64,000 nucleotides of DNA. Source: Pirellulaceae bacterium. Lineage in GTDB: Bacteria > Planctomycetota > Planctomycetia > Pirellulales > Pirellulaceae. The stretch's first letter is position 1. Each line of letters begins with the position of its first letter. The stretch lies in contig JAHDXO010000016.1 of the NCBI GenBank assembly GCA_023382975.1, positions 62,001 through 126,000 of the forward strand, written 5' to 3'. Under the pieces are notes generated by a model. The model did no database searches. It had not been told where the DNA came from and saw nothing but the letters and a program-made list of their open reading frames with translations. Made by a program: the position numbers and the translations under genes. Shown here piece after piece: positions 8,740-17,296 of this stretch.

Positions 8740-8934
8740 GTGAAGGTCGCCGCGGGGGCCGCGATCCTGGGCGTATCCCAAAGCACGCTCCGGACGTGGG
8801 CGGCAGATGGCCGGATCCCGATGTATCGCAACCCGGCCAATGGCTGGCGGCTGTTTCGGCGCGATGATCTGGAGCCGTTCCTCCGCGAGGCCGCCAAGCC
8901 GGTGACGCCGGCCAGACCCAAGAAGGCGAAGTGA
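8740..8934 (+). CDS. excisionase/MerR-type helix-turn-helix protein, 64 aa (possibly 5'-disrupted)
   Basis: Small DNA-binding protein: VAAGAAILGVSQSTLRTWAADGRIPMYRNPANGWRLFRRDDLEPFL matches the excisionase/MerR winged-helix pattern, with a recognition helix SQSTLRTWA and a wing RNPANGWRLF. The open frame begins with GTG at 8740. Directly upstream and in the same frame is ATG AAG CAA TTG AGC GAG TAA (8719-8739), which would read MKQLSE-stop-VKVAAG. Relatives usually start with an unbroken M-K-x-L-S-E-Y-V-K-V, so the TAA looks like a nonsense change of a Tyr codon. The GTG may rescue expression. It is 63 bp upstream of hsdM and may regulate it. Confidence 0.7.
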   Translation: MKVAAGAAILGVSQSTLRTWAADGRIPMYRNPANGWRLFRRDDLEPFLREAAKPVTPARPKKAK

Positions 8935-8997
8935 CAGTACCGCGACAAGTCGCCCAGTGTTCAAACTTGAGCCCTGGGGCCATCAGATTGGAAACTC

Positions 8998-11460
8998 ATG
9001 GCACTCAAAAAGTCACAACTGTACAGCTCCCTTTGGCAAAGCTGCGATGAACTGCGAGGCGGGATGGATGCTTCGCAGTACAAGGACTACATCCTGACGC
9101 TGCTGTTTATGAAGTACGTCTCGGACAAGAGCGTCGGCGACCCGAACTTCCTGATCGACGTGCCCGAGGGCGGCAGCTTTGCCGACATGGTGAAGCTGAA
9201 AGGCGATAAGGAGATCGGGGACAAGATCAACGTGGTCATCGGCAAGCTGGCCGAGGCGAACGATCTGAAGGGGGTCATCGACGAGGCCGACTTCAACGAC
9301 GAAGACAAGCTGGGCCGCGGCAAGGAGATGCAGGATCGGCTGTCGAAGCTGGTGGCGATCTTCGATGGACTGGACTTCCGCGCCAACCGGGCCGAGGGGG
9401 ATGACCTGCTGGGCGATGCCTACGAGTACCTGATGCGGCACTTCGCCACCGAGAGTGGCAAGAGCAAGGGCCAGTTCTACACGCCGGCCGAGGTGTCCCG
9501 CATCCTGGCCAAGGTCGTCGGCATTACCACCAAGACCAAGCAGGACCAGATGATCTACGACCCGACCTGCGGATCTGCCTCGCTGTTGGTCAAGGCGGCG
9601 GATGAAGCCGGGCCGAACGGGATGACGATCTACGGGCAGGAAATGGACAACGCCACCTGGGCGTTGGCACGGATGAACATGATCCTGCACGGACACCCGA
9701 CCGCCGATTTGTGGCGAGGCAACACGCTGGCCGCTCCGTACTTCAAGAACAAGGACGGCAGTCTGAAGACGTTTGACTTCGCCGTCGCCAATCCGCCTTT
9801 CTCGACCAAGGCGTGGACCAGCGGGTTCAACCCGGATGCGGACGAGTTCAACCGCTTCGAGTACGGCGTGCCTCCGGCCAAGAACGGCGACTACGCCTTT
9901 CTGCTGCACGTGATCGCCTCGCTGAAGAGCAAGGGCAAGGCGGCGGTCATCCTGCCGCACGGGGTGCTGTTCCGCGGCAACAAGGAGGCCGACATCCGCA
10001 AGAACCTGATCACCCGCGGCCTGATCAAGGGCATCATCGGGCTGCCGGCCAACCTGTTCTACGGCACGGGCATCCCGGCCTGCATCGTGGTGATCGACAA
10101 GGAGAACGCCCACGCCCGCACCGGCATTTTCATGGTCGATGCCAGCAAAGGGTTTATGAAGGACGGCAACAAGAACCGTCTGCGGTCCCAGGACATCCAC
10201 AAGATCGTCGACGTGTTCAACCGGCAGATCGAGGTGCCGCGTTACTCGCGGATGGTGCCGGTCAGCGAAATCGCCGATCCGTCGAACGATTACAACTTGA
10301 ACATCCCCCGCTACATCGACAGTAGCGAACCGGAAGACCTGCACGACCTGGAAGCCCACCTGCGAGGCGGCATCCCCAATCGCGACATCGACGATCTCCA
10401 AGAGTACTGGGACGTCTTCCCGACCGTGCGCAAAGTCCTGTTCAAGCATGGCGACCGTGCCGGCTACAGCGAGGCTCGGGTGGAGGCCGCCCAGGTCAAG
10501 TCGACGATCCTGGCGCACGACGAGTTCGCCGCGTACCAACAGCAGGTCGCCGGGATCTTCGACCAGTGGCGGTCGGCCCATACCAAACGTCTTCGCGGCC
10601 TGAAGGTCGACGACAAACCCAAGCCGTTGATCCACGAGTTGTCCGAGGATTTACTGGCCCGGTTTGCTGACGTGCCGCTGCTCAGCCGGTACGACGTGTA
10701 TCAACGTCTGATGGACTACTGGGCCGACGCGATGCAGGACGACGTGTACCTGATCGCTGCCGATGGCTGGCTGGAAGCGGCCAAGCCGCGGGGCGTGATC
10801 GACGACAAGGAGAAGAAGATCAAGGAGACGCCCGATCTGGTCGTCAAGAAGAAGAAATACAAGATGGACCTGATCCCGCCCCCGCTGATCGTGGCTCGCT
10901 CCTTCGCCGACGAGCAAGCCGAGATCGACTTGCTCCAGGCCAAGCAAGACGAGGCAACCCAGGCCCTGGACGAGTTCATCGAGGGGCACGCGGTCGAGGA
11001 AGGTCTGCTGGAAGAGGCGATGAACGACAAGGGCAAGGTCACCAAGGCCGGCGTCAACGAGCGGCTGAAACAGTTGAGAGTGGAGAGTGGAGAGTTGAGA
11101 GTTGGCGATGATGACGCGGAAGAGCAGGCGGCGCTGATTCGATGCCTGGAGTTGATGGACGCCGAGGCTGACGCGAAGAAGGCGGTCAAGGATGCTCAGG
11201 AGAAACTGGACGCCAAGGTACTGAAAAAGTACGGCAGCCTGAGCGAAGCCGAGGTCAAGACGCTGGCCGTTGATGACAAGTGGTTCGTCTCGATCCAGGA
11301 GGCGATCGGTGGCGAAGTGCGGCGGATCACCCAGCGGCTGGCCGAACGGGTCAAAGAACTGGAAGAGCGCTACGCCAGCCCCGTGCCGGAACTGGTGCAG
11401 CGGGTGGATACCCTGAGCGCCAAAGTGGATGAACATTTGAAACGGATGGGATTCGCATGA
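8998..11460 (+). CDS. hsdM: type I restriction-modification DNA methyltransferase subunit M, 820 aa
   Basis: N6-adenine methylase subunit. The N-terminal HsdM_N bundle is LYSSLWQSCDELRGGMDASQYKDYILTLLF with KYVSDKS. The N6_Mtase domain has the SAM motif DPTCGSASLL (about 183-192) and the catalytic NPPF (about 264-267), with FYTPAEVSRILAKV just before. The C-terminal part is unusually long: about 300 residues, largely charged helices from residue 500, including coiled-coil-like EELEERYASPVPELVQRVDTLSAK. A heptanucleotide tandem repeat interrupts this region at 11076-11103. Its stop overlaps the start of the nuclease gene (ATGA). Without HsdR and a full HsdS it probably cannot restrict, and methylation would need a specificity subunit from elsewhere. 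Confidence 0.93.
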   Translation: MALKKSQLYSSLWQSCDELRGGMDASQYKDYILTLLFMKYVSDKSVGDPNFLIDVPEGGSFADMVKLKGDKEIGDKINVVIGKLAEANDLKGVIDEADFNDEDKLGRGKEMQDRLSKLVAIFDGLDFRANRAEGDDLLGDAYEYLMRHFATESGKSKGQFYTPAEVSRILAKVVGITTKTKQDQMIYDPTCGSASLLVKAADEAGPNGMTIYGQEMDNATWALARMNMILHGHPTADLWRGNTLAAPYFKNKDGSLKTFDFAVANPPFSTKAWTSGFNPDADEFNRFEYGVPPAKNGDYAFLLHVIASLKSKGKAAVILPHGVLFRGNKEADIRKNLITRGLIKGIIGLPANLFYGTGIPACIVVIDKENAHARTGIFMVDASKGFMKDGNKNRLRSQDIHKIVDVFNRQIEVPRYSRMVPVSEIADPSNDYNLNIPRYIDSSEPEDLHDLEAHLRGGIPNRDIDDLQEYWDVFPTVRKVLFKHGDRAGYSEARVEAAQVKSTILAHDEFAAYQQQVAGIFDQWRSAHTKRLRGLKVDDKPKPLIHELSEDLLARFADVPLLSRYDVYQRLMDYWADAMQDDVYLIAADGWLEAAKPRGVIDDKEKKIKETPDLVVKKKKYKMDLIPPPLIVARSFADEQAEIDLLQAKQDEATQALDEFIEGHAVEEGLLEEAMNDKGKVTKAGVNERLKQLRVESGELRVGDDDAEEQAALIRCLELMDAEADAKKAVKDAQEKLDAKVLKKYGSLSEAEVKTLAVDDKWFVSIQEAIGGEVRRITQRLAERVKELEERYASPVPELVQRVDTLSAKVDEHLKRMGFA
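11076..11103 (+). repeat. 4 x 7-bp tandem repeat inside hsdM
   Basis: Four consecutive heptamers: GAGAGTG, GAGAGTG, GAGAGTT, GAGAGTT. The array encodes LRVESGELRV. Gain or loss of one unit shifts the reading frame, so the array could make the C-terminal part phase-variable. Confidence 0.8.
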
Positions 11461-12614
11461 TGGACAGCAATTTCGATTTCGACTCGCTGGTTGCGATTTG
11501 CCAGCGAACGCACGAAGAAATGCAACATCAGGCTGCGCGATCGGTCAACCTCTCGCTGGTGGTTCGCAATTGGCTATTCGGATGGTACATTATTGAATAC
11601 GAGCAGAAGGGGACGGATCGGGCAGAGTACGGGACCCGGTTTATTGCCACGCTTTCCGAGCGTTTTCGACACATGGGGATACGAGGAAGCTCGCAGACGC
11701 GGTTGTGGCTCTACCGATCTTTCTATCTGCAATACAAGCAAATTCCTCCGACACTGTCGGAGGAATTGGGCTCGGGGGCGTCTCTTCTAGCCCCTTTGGA
11801 ACTTCGCCCGACAGTGTCGGACGAATTCGCGATGCTCCCATACCCAGGTGAACGCTTTCCGGAAGGTATGCTCGGTTCGTTAGCCAGTGCCTTCGCCCTA
11901 AGTTGGTCCCACTATGTAACGCTTCTGACTATCGACAACTCCGACGAACGCAGTTTCTACGAGATTGAAACCACCCAAAATAACTGGAGTGTCCGCGAAC
12001 TGGAACGGCAGATCGCCAGTTCGCTGTATGAACGGCTGGCGCTGAGCCGGGACAAGGACGAAATTCGTCGGTTGGCGCAGGAAGGGCAGGTTGTGGCAAG
12101 GGCCGCTGATCTGATCAAGAACCCGTTGGTGCTGGAGTTCCTGGGCCTGGACGAGAAGCCGGCGTACACCGAGACCGAATTGGAATCGGCCATTATCGAC
12201 CGGCTGGAACAATTCCTGCTGGAACTCGGCAAAGGGTTCTTGTTCGAATCGCGACAGAGACGATTCACGTTCGACAACGACCATTTCTACGTGGACCTGG
12301 TCTTCTACAACCGGCTGCTGCGCTGCTATGTGCTGATCGACCTGAAGCGGGACAAGCTGACGCATCAGGATCTAGGGCAGATGCAGATGTACGTGAACTA
12401 TTTTGATCGGCACGTCAAACTGCCGGACGAATTGCCGACGGTCGGCATCGTCCTCTGCCGCCGCAAGAACGACGCCTTGGTCGAACTGACCCTCCCCGAA
12501 AACGCCAACATCTTCGCCTCGAAGTACCAGCTCTACCTGCCCTCGAAGCAGGAGCTGAAATCGGAATTGGAGAAGATCCAGCAGGAACTGGGAGTTCAGG
12601 AGGCCGAGGCATGA
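11457..12614 (+). CDS. DUF1016 / YhcG-type PDDEXK nuclease, 385 aa
   Basis: The N-terminal DUF1016_N domain is helical (LVVRNWLFGWYIIEYEQKG, TLSERFRHMGIRGSSQTRLWLYRSFY). The C-terminal half is a PDDEXK fold: ELGKGFLFESRQRRFTFDNDHFYVDLVFYNRLLRCYVLIDLK contains the Asp of YVDLVFY and the Asp-Leu-Lys of IDLK. It ends with the family's GIVLCRRKND and a helical tail. Such proteins are often encoded among type I RM genes, where they may be nucleases or helper factors of unproven role. The start overlaps the hsdM stop and the stop overlaps the hsdS start, so the three are translationally coupled. Confidence 0.9.
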   Translation: MMDSNFDFDSLVAICQRTHEEMQHQAARSVNLSLVVRNWLFGWYIIEYEQKGTDRAEYGTRFIATLSERFRHMGIRGSSQTRLWLYRSFYLQYKQIPPTLSEELGSGASLLAPLELRPTVSDEFAMLPYPGERFPEGMLGSLASAFALSWSHYVTLLTIDNSDERSFYEIETTQNNWSVRELERQIASSLYERLALSRDKDEIRRLAQEGQVVARAADLIKNPLVLEFLGLDEKPAYTETELESAIIDRLEQFLLELGKGFLFESRQRRFTFDNDHFYVDLVFYNRLLRCYVLIDLKRDKLTHQDLGQMQMYVNYFDRHVKLPDELPTVGIVLCRRKNDALVELTLPENANIFASKYQLYLPSKQELKSELEKIQQELGVQEAEA

Positions 12615-13012
12615 AGGCCAGAGAGACGCACCATGTGGCCGCAGAGCCAACCCCGTCTGGCTACAAAACTACGGACGTGGGAGAGCTACCGGCCGACTGG
12701 GATGTAAATCTGATTGGCGATCTTGGCCATGTCGTACGTGGTAGTTCACCTAGGCCTGCCGGAGACGCACGATTTTTCAACGGCAGCTTCATTCCTTGGC
12801 TAACCGTCGCTGCACTGACCAACATCCCGGAACATCAACTTGCCGTAACTGAGACTGTTGGGTTTCTCACGGAAGAAGGTGCGAAACGTAGTCGAGTTCT
12901 TATTCCAGGGACCCTGATCATTGCGAACAGTGGTGCGACGCTTGGGGTAGCGAAGCTACTAGACGTGAAGTGTTGTGCGAACGACGGTATCGCCAGACTC
13001 GGCACGGATTGA
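12611..13012 (+). pseudogene. hsdS: truncated type I specificity subunit HsdS, 133 aa of about 400
   Basis: The ORF starts like an HsdS: GYKTTDVGELPADWDVNLIGDLGHVVRGSSPRP is the usual lead into the first target-recognition domain, followed by FNGSFIPWLTVAALT, GFLTEEGAKRSRVLIPGTLIIANSGATLGVAKLLD and CCANDGIARLGTD. A normal TRD would continue after ANDGIA with about 70 more residues, a conserved spacer helix and a second TRD. Here the frame stops. The product lacks any dimerising spacer, so it is unlikely to work even as a half-subunit. The following 215 bp to the right repeat hold no HsdS sequence that I can see. Confidence 0.8.
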
Positions 13013-13052
13013 TAGGGTGACTTCTGGGCAGTTTGTAACGGAACACGGGTTC

Positions 13053-13076
13053 GAGGCGTCGAGCCTCCACTTTTTT
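13053..13076 (+). terminator. weak terminator candidate after the hsd remnant
   Basis: GAGGC (13053-13057) pairs with GCCTC (13063-13067), then CAC and six T. The surrounding sequence (GGGTTCGA ... GCCTCCAC) also resembles the tmRNA T-arm/acceptor strand, so it may instead be a diverged attachment site. Confidence 0.4.
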
Positions 13077-13227
13077 CCCGAGACGATGGAGCTGCGGGTT
13101 GCTCGTGCCGATCAGAGCCATCCGGTGCACCCCAGAGACACCTGAGCGCTGCCCCAGCGCTGCCAAGCCACAGGTTACGTAACGCATAACGTTGGCAGAT
13201 AACGGGTTACGAAGACGGAGCGGCTCA

Positions 13228-13248
13228 TTCGATCCCCGCCGCCTCCAC
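13228..13248 (+). repeat. attR: right copy of the 21-bp tmRNA core
   Basis: Identical to 8196-8216 over all 21 bases and in the same orientation, here without the rest of tmRNA. It marks the right edge of the island. Confidence 0.85.
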
Positions 13249-13250
13249 CT

Positions 13251-13287
13251 AACGCCGCTTGTCGAGAAATCGCAAGCGGCGTTTTTT
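13251..13287 (+). terminator. rho-independent terminator, probably the original ssrA terminator
   Basis: AACGCCGCTTG (13251-13261) pairs with CAAGCGGCGTT (13273-13283), followed by a T run. It follows the right repeat by two bases, exactly where the tmRNA terminator would lie before island insertion. Confidence 0.8.
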
Positions 13288-13617
13288 CATGGACTTGCGG
13301 CGATCTCGGTGTCTCTGATTTCTTGCCAAAATCCGCATTGGGTGCCTTCTTCAGGGTTTCTTGGGTGCAAGCCCAATGCGCTGAAGAAGTGCAGGGAACG
13401 AGGCGGCGAGCGTCGCAGGGCGTGAAGATGGGGCGGATCTCGGCGGGAAAAGGGGCGGGTTTGCGGGTGCGGCCTGCGGAGCAAAGATTTGGAACGGTTG
13501 GAGAGGCAGAGGGGCCCTGGAGGCGGCCGAGAACGTGCAGAAACGGTCCCCCAAAGCCTCGGCCTCGGACGCTGGAGATCGGCGTGCAAAAGGACCCCGG
13601 GTCGAGTGACGTCCAGC
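13288..13617. other. gene-free stretch with interlocked inverted repeats
   Basis: I see no gene here. Two perfect inverted repeats interlock: GCATTGGG (13335-13342) with CCCAATGC (13372-13379), and CTTCTTCAG (13346-13354) with CTGAAGAAG (13381-13389). The order 1-2-1'-2' means the two helices form either a pseudoknot or mutually exclusive hairpins. The remaining sequence is purine-rich and GC-rich. Confidence 0.5.
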
Positions 13618-16035
13618 TTACGTCAAACGCATGGTTCTCAAACGCAGCGCATTCGCCACGACCGAAACTGAACTGAAGCTCATGGCAGCGGCGGCGATCA
13701 TCGGATTGAGAAGCAGTTGATGCGAAATCGGGTACAGGATGCCTGCCGCAATTGGCACGCCGAGAGCGTTGTAGATCAGAGCGAAGAAGAGGTTCTGGCG
13801 AATGTTCCGCATCGTGCGGCGACTAAGTTGGATTGCCTTCACGATGCCTCGAAGGTCGCCCTTGATCAGCGTGACGCCCGACGATTCAATCGCCACGTCC
13901 GTTCCCGTTCCCATCGCCACCCCGACATCGGCTTCGGCCAGCGCGGGAGCGTCATTGATGCCGTCGCCCGCCATCGCCACCGTGCGGCCTGCGGCCTTCA
14001 GGGCCTTGATCCGTTCGTGCTTGTCCTCTGGTCGGACCTCGGCATGAAAGTCATCAATTCCCAATTTGTCAGCCACGGTTTTCGCAGTCGTCTCGTTGTC
14101 GCCGGTGAGCATGATGATCCGCAGTCCGAGTTCGTGCAGCGTGCGAATGGCTTCAGGTGTGGAGTCCTTGATCGGGTCGGAAACGGCCAACAGACCGACG
14201 AATCGCTGATCGACGGCTACCAACATCACGGTGCGGCCTTGCCGCTGTAACTCGTCGGCCCGCTCGTCCAGGGCGGCGAGGTTCTGAACGTCCCGGCGGG
14301 CAAGCAGCGACCGCTTGCCGATCAGAACCGTCTTGCCCTCGACATTCCCGTGAACGCCGCCACCCGTCACGGAGTCAAACGTCTCCACGGTCGGGATGGC
14401 CAGGCCACGCTCGTTGGCCTCCGCAACGATGGCGTGGGCCAGAGGATGCTCGCTGTTTCGTTCGACGCTGGCGGCGTAGCGCAGGAGGTCTTCCTCGGCG
14501 AAGGGGGAGGCGGGAACGCACTCGGTCAGCCTGGGGCGACCCTCCGTCAGCGTGCCAGTCTTATCGACCACGACCGTATCGACCTTCTCCAAGATTTCCA
14601 GAACTTCGGCGTTCTTGATGAGCACGCCCTCCTTTGCCCCTCGGCCAATGCCGACCATGATTGACATCGGTGTGGCGAGGCCGAGGGCGCACGGACAGGC
14701 GATAATCAGCACCGCCACAGCATTGACGAAGGCCCAAGCCAAAGCTGGCTGTTCCGGTTGAGCGATAGCCCACACCAGGAATGTGAGAACGGCGACGACG
14801 ACCACAGCAGGCACAAAATATCCTGCCACGAGGTCAGCGACCTTCTGGATCGGCGCACGACTCCGCTGGGCGTCGGCCACCATGTTCACGATCTGAGCCA
14901 GTACCGTGTCCTGACCAACCTTCTCGGCCACCATCAAGAATGAGCCAGTTTGATTGACAGTTCCGCCGATCACCGTGGCGTCCTTGTGCTTCTCGACCGG
15001 CATCGGTTCGCCGGTAATCATCGACTCGTCGACCGTACTTCTGCCGTCTGTGAGCCGCCCATCCACGGGGATTTTGTCGCCGGGGCGCACACGCAAGATG
15101 TCGCCCTGGTGGACTTCTTCCAGCGGCACGTCCCGCTCCTGGCCGTCCCGCACGATGCGTGCCGTGGGCGGGGTCAACGACAGCAACTCCCGGATGGCGG
15201 CTCCGGTGCGACGTCTGGCCCGTAGCTCCAACACTTGACCGAGCAGGACCAGCGTGATGATCACCGCCGCCGCCTCGAAGTAGACATGCACTGCCCCCTG
15301 GTGTCGGAAACTGTCGGGAATGAGCGAGGGGGACAGCACGGCGACGAGGCTGTAGAAGTACGCCGCCGCGGTGCCGATAGCGATCAGCGTGAACATGTTG
15401 AGGTTCCAGGTAACGATGGATCGCCAGCCGCGTTCGAAGAACGGCCAGCCACCCCACAGAACGACCGGCGTGCTGAGGAGAAGCTGCAGCCAACTGTGCC
15501 AGGTGGCCCCCAGCCATCGGTCTACAGGAACGCCGAGCATTGGCAACATTGCCAACAGGAACACCGGAATGGTCAAAGCGAGTGCGCCCCAAAACCTGCC
15601 GGTCATGTTCCGTAGTTCAGAATCATCCGTCTCCACTCCCGGCACGACCGTCTTCGGCTCCAGGTCCATGCCACACTTCGGGCAAGGTCCAGGTCCATCC
15701 TGCTCGATTTCCGGATGCATTGGGCACGTGTAGACGACCCTCTGCGAGGAATCCGCAGGACGAGCCTGTTCCAAGGCCATGCCGCACTTCGGGCAGTTCC
15801 CAGGCTTGTCGCTTTCGACACCTTCGCACATCGGGCAGAAGTACTTGCTCGATCCCCGCTTCCTCTTCGGAGCCGTCTCGTGATGGTGGGTATCTTGCGG
15901 TTCGCCCTTTTTCGCACCGGCAAGGAACTTCTGGCGGCAGTGATCACTGCAAAAGTAAAAGGTCTGGCTGTCCAGTTCGGCGCTTCGGGCGGTCGCTTCA
16001 TCGACCGTCATGCCGCAAATCGGGTCAATTGCCAT
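13618..16035 (-). CDS. copA: copper-translocating P-type ATPase (CopA class) with YHS and two zinc-ribbon-like metal-binding modules, 805 aa
   Basis: P1B ATPase exporting Cu(I) across the inner membrane. The N-terminus begins with a YHS domain (DPICGMTVD ... [12 protein letters not shown], 1-40). Two heavy-metal-binding modules follow: [22 protein letters not shown] (about 65-87) and [22 protein letters not shown] (about 100-122), written here to show the CPxC pairs. No MxCxxC HMA domain is present. The core has the CPC permeation motif ([10 protein letters not shown]), phosphorylation [30 protein letters not shown] and [20 protein letters not shown]. It lies just outside the island and has no adjacent regulator. 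Confidence 0.93.
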   Translation of the reverse strand: MAIDPICGMTVDEATARSAELDSQTFYFCSDHCRQKFLAGAKKGEPQDTHHHETAPKRKRGSSKYFCPMCEGVESDKPGNCPKCGMALEQARPADSSQRVVYTCPMHPEIEQDGPGPCPKCGMDLEPKTVVPGVETDDSELRNMTGRFWGALALTIPVFLLAMLPMLGVPVDRWLGATWHSWLQLLLSTPVVLWGGWPFFERGWRSIVTWNLNMFTLIAIGTAAAYFYSLVAVLSPSLIPDSFRHQGAVHVYFEAAAVIITLVLLGQVLELRARRRTGAAIRELLSLTPPTARIVRDGQERDVPLEEVHQGDILRVRPGDKIPVDGRLTDGRSTVDESMITGEPMPVEKHKDATVIGGTVNQTGSFLMVAEKVGQDTVLAQIVNMVADAQRSRAPIQKVADLVAGYFVPAVVVVAVLTFLVWAIAQPEQPALAWAFVNAVAVLIIACPCALGLATPMSIMVGIGRGAKEGVLIKNAEVLEILEKVDTVVVDKTGTLTEGRPRLTECVPASPFAEEDLLRYAASVERNSEHPLAHAIVAEANERGLAIPTVETFDSVTGGGVHGNVEGKTVLIGKRSLLARRDVQNLAALDERADELQRQGRTVMLVAVDQRFVGLLAVSDPIKDSTPEAIRTLHELGLRIIMLTGDNETTAKTVADKLGIDDFHAEVRPEDKHERIKALKAAGRTVAMAGDGINDAPALAEADVGVAMGTGTDVAIESSGVTLIKGDLRGIVKAIQLSRRTMRNIRQNLFFALIYNALGVPIAAGILYPISHQLLLNPMIAAAAMSFSSVSVVANALRLRTMRLT

Positions 16036-16315
16036 GTTGAATGCGCCTTTCCAATTGAACCCACGTCCCTCGGTGGAAACTCACGATCCGCTGATAGGGG
16101 AGCGGGCAGGCGATTTCCGTCATCCGTCAGTTCAGCAGCCGAAACGAAAGAAAATCCACGTCGGTAGATATGTTTCCAAGGGGGGCAGCGTGGAAAGCGG
16201 ACTCTCGGCCGCCAAGCGTTCATGAGCCGTTATTATACGGCAGCATGTCTCTAGAAGAGTCTGGCTTTGAAGATTTCTTCCCTGCAACAGACTCTTCGGC
16301 CATCCTCCTCCGGTG
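16036..16315. other. copA upstream region
   Basis: No gene is evident. A perfect 10-bp inverted repeat, GAAGAGTCTG (16254-16263) and CAGACTCTTC (16288-16297), lies between copA and the TspO remnant. It has no T tract, so it is not a standard terminator. The copA promoter should be here, but I find no confident match. Confidence 0.4.
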
Positions 16316-16684
16316 ATCGGCTTTCCAGTGTTCCCGACTCTTGCCGGGGCCCGCTGGGTGTGCCAAGTTGTACCCGATCATCCTGGTCACTTTCGGCTTC
16401 GTGTTTGTGCAGGCGTTCCGGGGCAAGGCGCCCTGGTGAGTCGCCGTGCCGTTCGCCATCAACCTTGTGGCCAACGTGATCTTCACGCCGATCCAGTTCG
16501 GCCTGCGGAACCTCCGCTGGCTTCCGTTGACATTCTGGTGGTGTGGGTAACAATCATCGGAACGATGATCCTCGTCTGGCATTGCTACAGATGGGTCGCC
16601 GTGGCCCAGTTGCCGTGCTTGGTCTGGGTGTCGCTGGCGACGATCCTGCAACTGAGCATTACGTGGATGAATTGGGGGAAATGA
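16316..16684 (+). pseudogene. TspO/MBR-family membrane protein remnant
   Basis: Reading the frame from 16368 gives LYPIILVTFGFVFVQAF, then RGKAPW followed by TGA at 16437, then VAVPFAINLVANVIFTPIQF. After about 16515 the homology moves to another frame as PLASVDILVVW and ends LVWVSLATILQLSITWMNW. This is the C-terminal two thirds of a TspO-type tryptophan-rich protein, broken by one in-frame stop (where a Trp codon is expected) and one frameshift; the first helices are missing. The remnant stop overlaps the next gene by ATGA. Its 3' tail is echoed at 17268. Confidence 0.75.
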
Positions 16685-16686
16685 AT

Positions 16687-17268
16687 ATGAGAACCGTGAG
16701 CCGTACAATGCTCGTGTTGCCGCTGTTGTTTCTGGGGACGTTTGTCATGGCGAACGACACGCCGAAAGTGCTGTTCGGGTTTACCAGGGCCGAGGCTGCC
16801 ACGGAATGGCAGACCGTCAACGACGGCGTGATGGGTGGGGTGTCCGAGGGCAAGTTCAAGATCACGGACGCCAAGACCCTGGAGTTTTTCGGCAACCTGT
16901 CTCTGGAGGACAACGGCGGTTTTACGTCGGTGCGGACCAAGGCTAAGAAACTCGGCCTGGAGAAGGGCGATACACTCGTCGCCAAGGTCCGAGGCGATGG
17001 CCGGGAATACTCGCTGAACCTGTACGTCAGCACGTTGCGGATCGCCTTCTCCTACCGGGCCACCGTACAGACTAAGAAGGATGAGTGGATCGAGGTCAAG
17101 CTGCCGCTGGACAAGTTCGAGGCGACCTCGTTCGGCAGGGCCGTGCGGGACGCCGGGCCGGTGGACCCGAAGGAGGTGAACGCCCTCGGCTTTCTGCTGG
17201 GCGACAAGAAGGCTGGGCCGTTCAAGCTGGAAGTGGAATGGATCAAGGTAAAGCGGACGGCCAGATGA
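16687..17268 (+). CDS. secreted CIA30-family protein, 193 aa
   Basis: The N-terminus MRTVSRTMLVLPLLFLGTFVMA is a signal peptide. The body has VNDGVMGGVSEGKFKI, the signature of CIA30 (complex I intermediate-associated protein 30) domains, followed by NGGFTSVRT and a beta-sandwich tail ending FKLEVEWIKV. The family is a carbohydrate-binding-like jelly roll with no proven bacterial function; an export signal argues against a complex I role here. ATG 16687 is preferred over ATG 16681, because GGGGG at 16674-16678 then sits 8 nt upstream. The gene is bracketed by two copies of the TspO tail sequence, suggesting it was inserted there. Confidence 0.75.
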   Translation: MRTVSRTMLVLPLLFLGTFVMANDTPKVLFGFTRAEAATEWQTVNDGVMGGVSEGKFKITDAKTLEFFGNLSLEDNGGFTSVRTKAKKLGLEKGDTLVAKVRGDGREYSLNLYVSTLRIAFSYRATVQTKKDEWIEVKLPLDKFEATSFGRAVRDAGPVDPKEVNALGFLLGDKKAGPFKLEVEWIKVKRTAR

Positions 17269-17290
17269 GCGTCACGTGGATGAGTTGAGG
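17268..17290 (+). repeat. second copy of the TspO 3' tail
   Basis: AGCGTCACGTGGATGAGTTG here matches AGCATTACGTGGATGAATTG at 16655. Over 23 bases 19 are identical, and it encodes S-V-T-W-M-S-stop against S-I-T-W-M-N-W. Confidence 0.55.
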
Positions 17291-17296
17291 GCGATG

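Larger units (their letters stand above)
8217..13248. mobile_element. 5.0-kb genomic island integrated at ssrA, carrying a broken type I RM locus
   Basis: The segment is bounded by the direct repeats 8196-8216 and 13228-13248. Contents in order: terminator, spacer without a clear gene, excisionase-like HTH gene, hsdM, a DUF1016/PDDEXK nuclease and a truncated hsdS. No integrase, no hsdR and no second half of hsdS are present, so it appears to be a deletion derivative that can no longer move by itself. The host copy of the tmRNA terminator is probably the one just outside the right repeat (13251), while the island supplied a new one at the left (8219). Confidence 0.75.

Noticed and set aside
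13323..13676. 117-codon plus-strand ORF after the island
   Set aside because: It runs into the antisense of copA and over the interlocked inverted repeats; no coding signal.
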